DNA of 64,000 nt from Phenylobacterium sp. (lineage in GTDB: Bacteria > Pseudomonadota > Alphaproteobacteria > Caulobacterales > Caulobacteraceae): assembly GCF_030651185.1 (NCBI RefSeq), contig NZ_JAUSCJ010000013.1, forward strand, positions 205,492 to 269,491. The letters are read 5' to 3'. Both the position numbers and the translations under genes were made by a program. This document shows positions 17,850 to 25,337 of this stretch, in pieces. Below the pieces are notes generated by a model that saw nothing but the letters and a program-made list of their open reading frames with translations, had not been told where the DNA came from and ran no database searches. The number at the start of each line of letters is the position of its first letter. The first letter of the stretch is position 1.

Positions 17850-18329
17850 ATGAATCCGGATCTCCAACAGGACATCGCCTCGATCCTTGAAGCCGGCAAG
17901 GACCTGACGCTGGCGACCCTCAGGCCGGACGGCGCCCCCCAGGCCACCACGGTGAGCTACGCCAGCCAGGGCCTTGAAATCTACTTCGGCTGCGGACAGC
18001 AGTCGCAGAAGGCGGGCAACCTGGCGCGCGATCCCCGGGTCTCGGCGACCATCGACCTGCCCTATCGCGACTGGGCGGAGATTCGTGGCCTCTCTCTCGG
18101 CGGCCGGGCGACCGAGGTCACCGCCCCCGACGACCTGGCGCGGATCGGACTGCTGTTCCTGGAGAAATTCCCAGAGGTCGCCCAGTATGTCTCCAGCCCG
18201 GTGGGCGAGATGGCGATGTTCCGGCTGCGGCCGCAGGTGATTTCGGTCCTGGACTACCGCAAGGGCTTTGGTCACACCGAACTCGTCCAGGTGGACGAAA
18301 ACCTCTCCGCGACAGGCGCCCCGTCATGA
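17850..18329 (+). CDS. Pyridoxamine 5'-phosphate oxidase family protein
   Basis: A 159-aa split beta-barrel flavin/F420-type protein. LTLATLRPDGAPQATTVSY and KAGNLARDPRVSATIDLPY are standard for this superfamily; the substrate is unknown. The ATG at 17850 has GGAG 9 nt upstream. It overlaps the quinone reductase-like gene by 4 nt, suggesting that both belong to a redox operon. Confidence 0.85.
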   Translation: MNPDLQQDIASILEAGKDLTLATLRPDGAPQATTVSYASQGLEIYFGCGQQSQKAGNLARDPRVSATIDLPYRDWAEIRGLSLGGRATEVTAPDDLARIGLLFLEKFPEVAQYVSSPVGEMAMFRLRPQVISVLDYRKGFGHTELVQVDENLSATGAPS

Positions 18330-18934
18330 AGCACGCCGTCATCGTCGCCCATCCCAATCCCGGCAGTCTGACCCGCGCGGCGGCGACGGCCTATGCGGAG
18401 GCTGTGGAAGCCCTGGGCCACCAGGCGATGATTCGCGACCTCTATCCGCTCGACTTCGACCCCCGCCTCCAGGCCGCCGAGATCCCCGGCGCGGCCGGCT
18501 ATGCCTTCGGCGCCGACGTGCTGGAGGAACGCCGACTTCTGGCCGACGCCGACGTTTTCGCCTTCGTCTATCCGCTGTGGTTCAACGCGCCCCCGGCGAT
18601 GCTGAAGGGCTATGTCGACCGCGTCTTCAGCATGGGCTTCGGCTACGGACCGGCCGCGGGGGGAACCGAACCGCTGCTGGAAGGCAAGAAGCTCATCAGC
18701 TTCAGCTTCTCGGGCGCGCCGGAGTCCTGGGTTCGCGACAGCGGCGCGCTTCGTGCCTTGATGACGGTGTTTGATCTTCACCTGGCCGCCGTCTGCGGGC
18801 TGCAGGTGCTGGATCACCGCCACATCGGCGGTATCGTTCCGGGCATCACCGACGAGGCCGTGGCCGACGTGCTGACGCAGGTGGGCCGAACCGTCACCGA
18901 GACCTTCAGCGGCGACCGCTCGGCGGCCGTTTGA
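18326..18934 (+). CDS. NAD(P)H dehydrogenase (quinone), flavodoxin-like fold
   Basis: A 202-aa member of the NQO1/KefF/MdaB family. It has VIVAHPNPGSLT (FMN phosphate loop), FVYPLWFNAPPAMLKGYVDRVF (the WWxxxPA-type active-site segment) and ISFSFSGAPE. Predicted two-electron reduction of quinones with FAD/FMN. Second gene of a three-gene run, with the beta-CASP gene 25 nt downstream. Confidence 0.9.
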   Translation: MKHAVIVAHPNPGSLTRAAATAYAEAVEALGHQAMIRDLYPLDFDPRLQAAEIPGAAGYAFGADVLEERRLLADADVFAFVYPLWFNAPPAMLKGYVDRVFSMGFGYGPAAGGTEPLLEGKKLISFSFSGAPESWVRDSGALRALMTVFDLHLAAVCGLQVLDHRHIGGIVPGITDEAVADVLTQVGRTVTETFSGDRSAAV

Positions 18935-18959
18935 ATCGCATCCTCCAGGAGTATCCCCG

Positions 18960-20573
18960 TTGACCGTCAAGCTGACCTTTCACGGCGCCGCCGGCTGCGT
19001 CACCGGATTCTGCGCACGCCTTGAGGTGGATGGCGCCGCGGTGCTGATCGACTGCGGCATGTTCCAGGGCTCGAAGACCCTCAAGGCCCTGAACTACAAC
19101 GACTTCCCCTTCGATGTCGGCAAGATCGACGCGGTGCTGCTGACCCATGCCCACATCGATCACTCGGGCCTGCTGCCCAAGCTGATGAAGGCCGGCTTCG
19201 AGGGGCCGATCTACGCCACCGCCGCCACCCGCGACCTGTGCGACATCATGCTGGCCGACGCCGGCGGCATCCAGGAGTCCGAGGTCCGACACCTCAATCG
19301 CCGGAATGAGCGGCGCGGCCGGCCCAGCGTCGAGCCCATCTACACCGAGCGCGACGCGGCCAAGGTGATGAAGCAGTTCACGAAGGTGAAGCTGGGGACC
19401 CCGGCGGCCATCCTGCCTGGCCTGACCGCCATCTACTGGGAGGCCGGCCACATCCTCGGCGCGGCCTCCATCGAGCTGCATGTCGAGACCGCGGAGGGGC
19501 CCATCAAGCTGCTCTTCTCCGGCGACATCGGCAGCGGCGGACGGGACTACTCCCCCGACCCCGACGGCCCCAGCGGGGTCGACCATGTGATCGTGGAGTC
19601 CACCTATGGCGACCGCGAGCGCCTGGATCTCGACGGCGAGGCCCGGCGCGGCGTCCTGACCCAGGAACTCCTCGACGCCCACGCGGCGGGCGGGCCGGTG
19701 CTCATTCCGGCCTTCGCCGTCGAACGCTCCCAGGAGCTGCTGGCCGACATCCTCACCATCATGGACGAGGGCCGCATCCCCAAGGCCGACATCTTCCTGG
19801 ACTCGCCCCTGGCCATCGAGGCGACCGAGATCTTCCAGCGTCGCGGCTGGAACCGCACCACCGAGAGCAACCCCTTCGAGGATCTGCATTCGGGAGGGCG
19901 GCTGCGGTTCCTTCGCAAGCCCAAGGAAAGCGACAGTCTCGAGAAGCTGAGGGGTTGGCACCTGATCATGGCCGCCAGCGGCATGTGTGACGCCGGCCGC
20001 GTGCGGCGGCATCTGAAGCGGCTGCTCTGGCGCAAGGACGCCACCGTCCTGTTGTCAGGGTTCCAGGCCATGGGGACGCTGGGCCGCATCCTGCAGGATG
20101 GAGCCAGCCGGGTCTCGATCGAGGGCGAGCAGATCCAGGTCCGGGCGCGCATCCGCGCCCTGGACGTCTATTCCGCCCATGCCGACGCGACGGGCCTGAC
20201 CAACTGGGTGAAGGCGCGCGGACCGGTCGCCGGGCAGGTCTTCCTCCTGCACGGCGAGCCCGCCGCCCGGGAGGGTCTGCGGACACGCCTGGTGACGGCC
20301 GGAATCCAGCCCGACGCCATCGCCTTGCCGGGGATGGACGAGGGTTATGTCCTGACCGCGTCCAAGGCCCAGCCGGCCGGCGAGGCGGTCCACCGCATCG
20401 CCGCCCGCGCGGTAGCCGCCCCTGACTGGCACAATGCCCGAGCCGGCTTGCTGATCGAACTCGACCAGGCCCTGCAGGCCGCGGGCGACGACCCGGCGCG
20501 CGAGCAGTTGCTGGCCGCCTTCCGGCAGGCCCTGACGGCGGCCAAGGCGGCGCCTCCGCCCGCGGCCCCCTGA
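18960..20573 (+). CDS. MBL-fold beta-CASP ribonuclease-like protein
   Basis: A 537-aa metallo-beta-lactamase/beta-CASP nuclease (CPSF-like, RNA specificity). Motif 2 THAHIDHSG (HxHxDH), VESTYGDRERL, and the beta-CASP region IIMAASGMCDAGRVRRHLK are present. So are LSGFQAMGTLGR and YSAHADATGL. The C-terminal extension of about 70 aa is Ala-rich. The TTG at 18960 is the best start: AGGAG precedes it by 9 nt and the product begins MTVKLTFHGAAG, the family N-terminus. Likely RNA processing or decay. Confidence 0.9.
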   Translation: MTVKLTFHGAAGCVTGFCARLEVDGAAVLIDCGMFQGSKTLKALNYNDFPFDVGKIDAVLLTHAHIDHSGLLPKLMKAGFEGPIYATAATRDLCDIMLADAGGIQESEVRHLNRRNERRGRPSVEPIYTERDAAKVMKQFTKVKLGTPAAILPGLTAIYWEAGHILGAASIELHVETAEGPIKLLFSGDIGSGGRDYSPDPDGPSGVDHVIVESTYGDRERLDLDGEARRGVLTQELLDAHAAGGPVLIPAFAVERSQELLADILTIMDEGRIPKADIFLDSPLAIEATEIFQRRGWNRTTESNPFEDLHSGGRLRFLRKPKESDSLEKLRGWHLIMAASGMCDAGRVRRHLKRLLWRKDATVLLSGFQAMGTLGRILQDGASRVSIEGEQIQVRARIRALDVYSAHADATGLTNWVKARGPVAGQVFLLHGEPAAREGLRTRLVTAGIQPDAIALPGMDEGYVLTASKAQPAGEAVHRIAARAVAAPDWHNARAGLLIELDQALQAAGDDPAREQLLAAFRQALTAAKAAPPPAAP

Positions 20574-20587
20574 GGTCGGCCGAAGTT

Positions 20588-21004
20588 CTAGACGTGGACC
20601 TCGCCGTAGTCCTTGCCGTCCCAGTACTTGAGCTCCTTGGCCTTCACGTGGATCAGGGTCAGGCCCGGCGTGTCGACGCCCTGGTCGAACCACTTGTCGA
20701 GGTCGGAGTTCCAGTGGTCGGCAAAGGCCGCCTTGTCGCGGATCAGGTCGGCGGCGCCGCTGACGGCGATGTAGAGGCCGTGCTTGCCCTGATAGCCCAG
20801 GCCGACCTGCGGATTGGCCGCGATCTCGTTGGCGACATCGGTGCTGGCGTCGGTGAAGAAGTAGGCGTCTCCGTCGTAGTCGACATCCTTGTTGTTGCTC
20901 ATCGGCCGCCCGGCGATCGCGCCGCCCGAGGTCACGGTCGATAGGATGGCGATGTCGATGTGCCGCATGTCTTTGGCGATATCGGCGAGGGATTTGTCGG
21001 CCAC
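20588..21004 (-). CDS. Pyridoxamine 5'-phosphate oxidase-like general stress protein
   Basis: A 138-aa split-barrel flavoprotein like B. subtilis GS26. It has IAILSTVTSGGAIAGRPMS at the N-terminus, AYFFTDASTDVANEIAANPQVGLGY (the most conserved block) and WFDQGVDTPGLTLIHV. GTG at 21004 is preferred, with GGAG 8 nt before it. Role: probably flavin binding under stress; substrate unknown. The Old Yellow Enzyme gene precedes it on the same strand. Confidence 0.87.
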   Translation of the reverse strand: MADKSLADIAKDMRHIDIAILSTVTSGGAIAGRPMSNNKDVDYDGDAYFFTDASTDVANEIAANPQVGLGYQGKHGLYIAVSGAADLIRDKAAFADHWNSDLDKWFDQGVDTPGLTLIHVKAKELKYWDGKDYGEVHV

Positions 21005-21099
21005 GGGAAAGCTCCTTTGAGAGGTGTGCTCTCCGCAATCCCGGACGGGCGCGCTGGTTCCTGCGTCTGGAAGACGACAGAGCCGGCGCGCCCTGCGAA

Positions 21100-22170
21100 C
21101 TAGCCGGCGGCCTTCAGCTCCGACAGGGTGGGATAGTCGGTGTAGCCCTCGGCGCCGGGCGCATAGAAGGTCGCCAGATTCCACCGGTTCAACGGCGCCC
21201 CGGTGCGAAGACGCTCGACCAGGTCGGGGTTGGCCAGGAAGTCCTTGCCGAAGGCCACGGCGTCGGCCCAGCCGGCGTCGAGGGCGGCCTGGGCGCTGGC
21301 GCCGGTGAACTTCTCGTTGGCGATATAGACGCCGCCGAACGCCTTCTTCAGCTGCGGCCCCAGGCTGTCGGGGCCTTCGGCCTCGCGGGCGCAGAGGAAG
21401 GCCAGCTTGCGCTTGCCCAGTTCGGTGGCGACATGGGTGAAGGTGGCCGTCAGGTCGCTGTCGCCGACGCTGTGGGCGTCGCCGCGCGGGGCCAGGTGCA
21501 TGCCGACCCGGTCGGAGCCCCAGACCGAAACGGCGGCGTCGGCGCATTCAAGCATCAGCCGGGCGCGGTTGGCGATGGAGCCGCCATACTGGTCGGTGCG
21601 CTGATTGGAGCTGTCCTGCAGGAACTGGTCGAGCAGGTAGCCATTGGCGCCGTGCAGCTCCACCCCGTCAAAGCCGGCCTTCTGGGCGTTCTGGGCGCCC
21701 AGGCGGAAGGCCTCCACCACATCCTGGACCTCGCTGGTCTCCAGGGCGCGCGGGGTCGGATAGGGCCGCTCGGGACGCAGCAGGCTGACATGGCCCTTGG
21801 CGGCGATGGCGCTGGGCCCGACCGGCGCGCGGCCGTCCAGGAAGCTCGGATCGGAGATGCGGCCCACGTGCCAGATCTGCATGAAGATGCGGCCGCCCGC
21901 GGCATGCACCGCCGAGGTCACCTGCCGCCAGCCTTGAGTCTGTTCGGCTGACCAGACGCCGGGCACGCCGGCATAGCCCACCCCCATCGGATCGACCGGC
22001 ACGCCCTCGGAGATCAGCAGGCCCGCCGAGGCGCGCTGCTCGTAGTACTTGGCCATCAGGGCGTTGGGGACGCGGCTGTCACCTGCGCGGCTGCGGGTCA
22101 GGGGCGCCATGATCACCCGGTTGGGCAGGGTCAGGTCGCCGATGACGAGGGGATCGAAGAGCGAAGGCAT
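21100..22170 (-). CDS. Alkene reductase (Old Yellow Enzyme family, NemA-like)
   Basis: FMN-dependent ene-reductase reducing activated C=C bonds or nitro compounds with NADPH. The 356-aa TIM barrel starts LFDPLVIGDLTLPNRVIMAPLTRSR. It contains the substrate-binding His/Asn pair and Tyr in ELHGANGYLLDQFLQDSSN, and ends with the phosphate-binding ADAVAFGKDFLANPDLVERL. The ATG at 22170 gives the normal N-terminus. Confidence 0.94.
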   Translation of the reverse strand: MPSLFDPLVIGDLTLPNRVIMAPLTRSRAGDSRVPNALMAKYYEQRASAGLLISEGVPVDPMGVGYAGVPGVWSAEQTQGWRQVTSAVHAAGGRIFMQIWHVGRISDPSFLDGRAPVGPSAIAAKGHVSLLRPERPYPTPRALETSEVQDVVEAFRLGAQNAQKAGFDGVELHGANGYLLDQFLQDSSNQRTDQYGGSIANRARLMLECADAAVSVWGSDRVGMHLAPRGDAHSVGDSDLTATFTHVATELGKRKLAFLCAREAEGPDSLGPQLKKAFGGVYIANEKFTGASAQAALDAGWADAVAFGKDFLANPDLVERLRTGAPLNRWNLATFYAPGAEGYTDYPTLSELKAAG

Positions 22171-22281
22171 GGAGCGTCCTTGAGCTGGCGCGGAACAGCG
22201 GTCCCCCCACATAGGGGACCGCCCCGCCCGTGCCCAGGGGACGGCGCCGCTTTCGCCGTCCCCGCGCGCGAGGCCTGGGCT

Positions 22282-23259
22282 TCACGCGGCCCCGACCGCC
22301 GATCCGCGGGTGCGCCAGACCGAATAGGCGATCCCGCAGGCCAGCAGGGCCAAGGTCACCCCCAGGGACACCGGGGCCGGGAACTTCTCCCACCCCATGG
22401 CCTCGGCCACGAACACCTTGCCGCCGATGAACACCAGCAGGGCGGCCAGGGCCTGTTTCAGATAGGCGAAGCGGTCAATCACCGCGCCCAGGGCGAAGTA
22501 GAGCGCCCGCAGGCCAAGGATGGCGAAGATGTTGGAGGTGTAGACCAGGTAGGGATCGGTGGTGATCGCGAAGATCGCCGGCACGGAGTCGACGGCGAAG
22601 ATCAGGTCCGCCAGCTCGATGGTCACCAGCACCATCAGCAGGGGGGTGGCGAACAGCACCGGCCGGCCGCCCGGCCCGGGCTCCCGCACCACGAACCGCG
22701 CGCCCCGGAAGCCATCGGTGAGCCGCAGGTGGGAGGCGGCCCAGCGATATAGGGCATTGTCCCGCGGATCCTTGGCCTCGGCCTTGGCCAGGAACATCCT
22801 GACCCCCATCACCATCAGGAAACCGGCGAAGATCAGCAGCACCCAGTCGAAGCGCGCCACCAGGGTCGCGCCGAACCCAATCATCACGGCGCGCAGCACG
22901 ATCACCCCGAGGATCCCCCAGAACAGCACCCGATGCTGATAAGCGGTCGGGACCGCGAAGGCCGCGAAGATGCTGGCGATGACGAAGACATTGTCCAGGG
23001 CCAGGCTTTTTTCCACCAGGAAGCCTGTCAGGTACTCCATGCCGGCCTGGGGCCCCAGTTCTCCCCAGACCCAGGCCCCGAAGCTGAGGCCCATCAGGAT
23101 GTAGCCTGCCGACAGGGCCAGGCTCTCCCGCACTCCGATGGTTCTCTGTTTCCGGTGCAGCACCCCCAGGTCCAGCACCAGCAGGATCGTCACCACGGCG
23201 GCGAAGATCAGCCACATCCAGAGCGGCTTGCCCATCAAGGGCGCGAACAGCATGTCCAA
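22282..23259 (-). CDS. TerC family integral membrane protein
   Basis: A TerC/Alx-type membrane protein with 8-9 helices, linked in other bacteria to tellurite resistance and to manganese export or metalation of exported proteins. Hallmarks: EKSLALDNVFVIASIF and TIELADLIFAVDSVPAIFAIT, with membrane acidic residues, then SNIFAILGLRALYF. Start choice is uncertain. TTG at 23259 has GGGGA about 7 nt upstream, while ATG at 23253 is two codons later; an ATG further upstream lies inside the structured leader. The 48-nt leader element lies 40 nt before the start. Confidence 0.92.
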   Translation of the reverse strand: MDMLFAPLMGKPLWMWLIFAAVVTILLVLDLGVLHRKQRTIGVRESLALSAGYILMGLSFGAWVWGELGPQAGMEYLTGFLVEKSLALDNVFVIASIFAAFAVPTAYQHRVLFWGILGVIVLRAVMIGFGATLVARFDWVLLIFAGFLMVMGVRMFLAKAEAKDPRDNALYRWAASHLRLTDGFRGARFVVREPGPGGRPVLFATPLLMVLVTIELADLIFAVDSVPAIFAITTDPYLVYTSNIFAILGLRALYFALGAVIDRFAYLKQALAALLVFIGGKVFVAEAMGWEKFPAPVSLGVTLALLACGIAYSVWRTRGSAVGAA

Positions 23260-23298
23260 TATCTTGTTCCCCAGAAAGGAGGCGCCTCGCGCCCCTTC

Positions 23299-23346
23299 GC
23301 GGTCCGACATCACGATCAAGACGATCGCCAGAGGGGCCCGGACCGC
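23299..23346 (-). ncRNA. Structured leader element upstream of terC (copy 1)
   Basis: On the minus strand the ends GCGGTCCG and CGGACCGC form a perfect 8-bp outer stem. An inner stem GCGATC/GATCGT closes a small loop, and the internal strand GGGCCCCTCT is conserved. A second copy (43 of 48 identical) precedes the TerB-like gene at 24171-24218. Just 3', GGGGCGC-GAG-GCGCCTC followed by CTTTCT could act as an attenuator. May correspond to the terC RNA motif reported from comparative genomics of Alphaproteobacteria; not verified here. Confidence 0.65.
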
Positions 23347-23361
23347 TCATGAATTGATGGA

Positions 23362-23392
23362 CCGCCGGCGCGGGGTCGCCCCGCGCCGGCGG
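23362..23392. terminator. 14-bp perfect hairpin between the TerB operon and terC leader
   Basis: CCGCCGGCGCGGGG pairs perfectly with CCCCGCGCCGGCGG across a 3-nt loop. It lies 48 nt after the small ORF at 23440 and immediately before the terC leader, so it should end the terB-like transcript. No U-run follows on the minus strand. Confidence 0.6.
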
Positions 23393-23439
23393 CGGAAGGT
23401 CCTGCAGACGGGCCTGTGGCCCGCCCTAGACGGGCCGCC

Positions 23440-23631
23440 TCACACCCGGATGTCGAGGGTCTGGCCGGTCACCCGGCGCGGTGCGAGGTTGGTGGTCACC
23501 GGCGCAAGCCCCTCCACCGGGCGTCCGGTGGGGGAACTGGCGTGGGACGCCGCCAGGGTCGTGGCCTGGGCCAGAACCCTGGACTCCACCCGCAGCCAGG
23601 GCGCCGGGGGCGCGAAGGCCGAGATTCTCAT
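23440..23631 (-). CDS. Small hypothetical protein coupled to TerB-like gene
   Basis: A 63-aa ORF beginning MRISAFAPP and ending TGQTLDIRV. Its ATG overlaps the TerB stop by 4 nt (ATGA), and a strong hairpin follows it, which argues that it is translated. No transmembrane segment or known motif. Function unknown. Confidence 0.5.
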   Translation of the reverse strand: MRISAFAPPAPWLRVESRVLAQATTLAASHASSPTGRPVEGLAPVTTNLAPRRVTGQTLDIRV

Positions 23632-24089
23632 CGCCGCCCCCTGGCGGCCATGAGGTCGAAGGCGTCGGCCTCCAGGTCCAGGAGATGGCAGATCCGCAGG
23701 ATCGCGGCCCGCTCCTCGGCGTCGAAGCCTCCGTCGGCGGCGGCGATCGAGCAGGCCGCGGCCACCAGCAGATGGGCGGGACCGGCCCGGCCGCGCAGAC
23801 GCAGGATCGCCGCTTCGGCCACCGCCTCCCCGTCGTCAGGATCCTTGTCGAAACGGCCGATCAGGGCCTCGAAGGCCTGCACCGCCTCATCCACCCCGAA
23901 CAGACCCAGGGCCGGAAGGCCCTGGACCCGGGCCACAAGACGCCGCCGCTCCTCGGCCGTGACCCATCCGTCCGCATGGGCCACCAGGGCGCAGGCCGCC
24001 ACCAGGGCGTCCAGTTGCAGGCTATCGCCCGGGGTCCAGGCCTCGGTCATCAGGCTGGCGCTCGTGGGCCGCCGGCTGGAAAGGTTCAT
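23628..24089 (-). CDS. TerB-like (tellurite resistance/DUF533-type) protein
   Basis: A 153-aa all-helical protein with two TerB-type acidic repeats: CALVAHADGWVTAEERRRL and CSIAAADGGFDAEERAAIL, the duplicated AxADGxxxxEE motif of TerB domains. Cytosolic, probably a metal-dependent or membrane-associated adaptor in the Ter stress system. The ATG at 24089 follows AGAGGAGGT with good spacing. The approximately 130-nt leader carries a near-copy of the terC leader plus two strong hairpins. Confidence 0.85.
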   Translation of the reverse strand: MNLSSRRPTSASLMTEAWTPGDSLQLDALVAACALVAHADGWVTAEERRRLVARVQGLPALGLFGVDEAVQAFEALIGRFDKDPDDGEAVAEAAILRLRGRAGPAHLLVAAACSIAAADGGFDAEERAAILRICHLLDLEADAFDLMAARGRR

Positions 24090-24170
24090 GTCGAATACCT
24101 CCTCTGTTGGGAGGATGCGCCCGAAACTCCGGGGGAGCTGGAGAGGACCCCGGCATCGGGCGCACCCGAT

Positions 24171-24218
24171 GCGGTCCGACATCACGATCACGGTGATCGT
24201 CAGAGGGGCCCGGCCCGC
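24171..24218 (-). ncRNA. Structured leader element upstream of terB-like gene (copy 2)
   Basis: Same 48-nt element as at 23299-23346 with five substitutions. Inner stem ACGATCA/TGATCGT gains A-U where copy 1 has G-U, a structure-preserving change. The outer stem has one G-A mismatch. Downstream, GCATCGGG-TGCG-CCCGATGC and CCGGGG/CCCCGG hairpins precede the ribosome binding site at about 24100, consistent with a cis-regulatory RNA. Confidence 0.65.
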
Positions 24219-24322
24219 TAATCCGATATGGGACGGCGCGCGGCGGCCTCAAGTCCCCGGCGATGAATTCGCCGCATGCCCATGATCAGACTCGCAAATC
24301 GCCCTAGCCGCGAACGTCGGCG

Positions 24323-24796
24323 TCAGCCGCCGCCAATCCGCGAGGCCAGGTCGGCCACGAGATCCTCCAGCTGATCCAGGCCCGAGTTCGTGCCCGCCTC
24401 GAAGCCGCCGCCGATGTGCATCCTGGCGATCTCGTCGCTGGCGAACACGGTGTGCAGGGTCAGCCTGGTCTTGCCGTCCACCGGCTGGAAGGTGACCGTG
24501 ACCACCATCATCTTCTCGAAGTTGAAGCCGTTGTCGTAGACGATCTTCTGGTCGGGAACGATCTCCAGATAGGTCCCGCCGAAGGGCTCGTTCTGCACCC
24601 CGCTGGGCCCGGTCATGGCGAACTTGAACGTGCCGCCGACCCGGAAGTCGATCTCCGCCAGGGTCACCGGCCAGCCCACCGGCCCGAACCAACGCATGAT
24701 GTGCTCGGGCCGAGAATAGGCCTCGAACAGCAGGGCGGCGGGCGCATCGATGATGCGGGTGAGGGTGATCTCGCGCTCGGGCTCGACGGAACTCAT
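24323..24796 (-). CDS. SRPBCC / AHSA1 (activator of Hsp90 ATPase 1-like) domain protein
   Basis: A 157-aa START-like ligand-binding protein. LTRIIDAPAALLFEAYSRPEHIMRWFGP and the GGTYLEIVPDQKIVYDNGF core are typical of AHSA1 proteins. Paired with an ArsR regulator upstream (4-nt overlap), a very common bacterial cassette of unknown ligand. Confidence 0.9.
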   Translation of the reverse strand: MSSVEPEREITLTRIIDAPAALLFEAYSRPEHIMRWFGPVGWPVTLAEIDFRVGGTFKFAMTGPSGVQNEPFGGTYLEIVPDQKIVYDNGFNFEKMMVVTVTFQPVDGKTRLTLHTVFASDEIARMHIGGGFEAGTNSGLDQLEDLVADLASRIGGG

Positions 24797-25137
24797 GAGG
24801 GCTCTCCCTTGGCCTGCAGGTCTTTCACATAGGCTTCCAGCTGGTCGAGGCTCTCGTCCCAGAAGCGGCGGTAGTCGCCGATCCAGCGGGCCGCCTCGGC
24901 TAACGGCCTGGCGTTCAGCCGCACCGGCCGGAACTGGGCGTTACGGCCCCGCGAGACCAGTCCGGCACCTTCCAGCACCTTGAGGTGCTTGGAGATCGTC
25001 GGCTGGCTGAGGTCGAAGGGCGCCACCAGCTCATTGACCGTCGCCTCCCCGTCCGCCAGCCGCGCCAGGATCGCCCGCCGCGTCGGGTCGGCCAAGGCGC
25101 CGAATACCCGGTCCATCTGTTGGGTCGCCGCCTGCAT
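24793..25137 (-). CDS. ArsR-family transcriptional regulator
   Basis: A 114-aa winged-helix repressor. It starts with DRVFGALADPTRRAILARLADGEATVNEL and has the recognition helix in DLSQPTISKHLKVLEGAGLVSR. No Cys metal-binding box, so it is not a metal sensor; partner of the SRPBCC protein. An AT-rich repeat immediately upstream may be its operator. Confidence 0.93.
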   Translation of the reverse strand: MQAATQQMDRVFGALADPTRRAILARLADGEATVNELVAPFDLSQPTISKHLKVLEGAGLVSRGRNAQFRPVRLNARPLAEAARWIGDYRRFWDESLDQLEAYVKDLQAKGEPS

Positions 25138-25151
25138 ACATCGTCATCCAG

Positions 25152-25174
25152 CTATATTGCCGAATAACTATATT
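25152..25174. promoter_or_regulatory. AT-rich direct repeat, candidate ArsR operator/promoter
   Basis: CTATATT occurs at 25152 and 25168, a 16-bp period, 15-37 nt before the arsR-type start. The stretch is conspicuously AT-rich and could be the -10 region of the minus-strand promoter plus an autoregulatory site. Function inferred from position. Confidence 0.35.
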
Positions 25175-25337
25175 AGGAAGGAAGGGTGCGTCAAGGGCCG
25201 CCGCGTTCGACGAGCGCAGGACAAAGCCCAACAAACGCGCAGTTTCATCCTGACCGGCCTTGGCGCCCGCCACGGCGTTTGCCCCCCACCCCCACGCGCC
25301 TAAGCTCCCCCCAGGGCCAACCCTGGGGGACTTCCAC

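Noticed and set aside
23299..23346. yybP-ykoY manganese riboswitch upstream of terC
   Set aside because: The GGGGAGTAGC loop and the second conserved metal-binding loop of that class are absent.
22282..24200. A tellurite resistance island (terZABCDEF)
   Set aside because: Only TerC and TerB-like families are present, with no TerD/TerZ calcium-binding proteins; these are widespread chromosomal genes.
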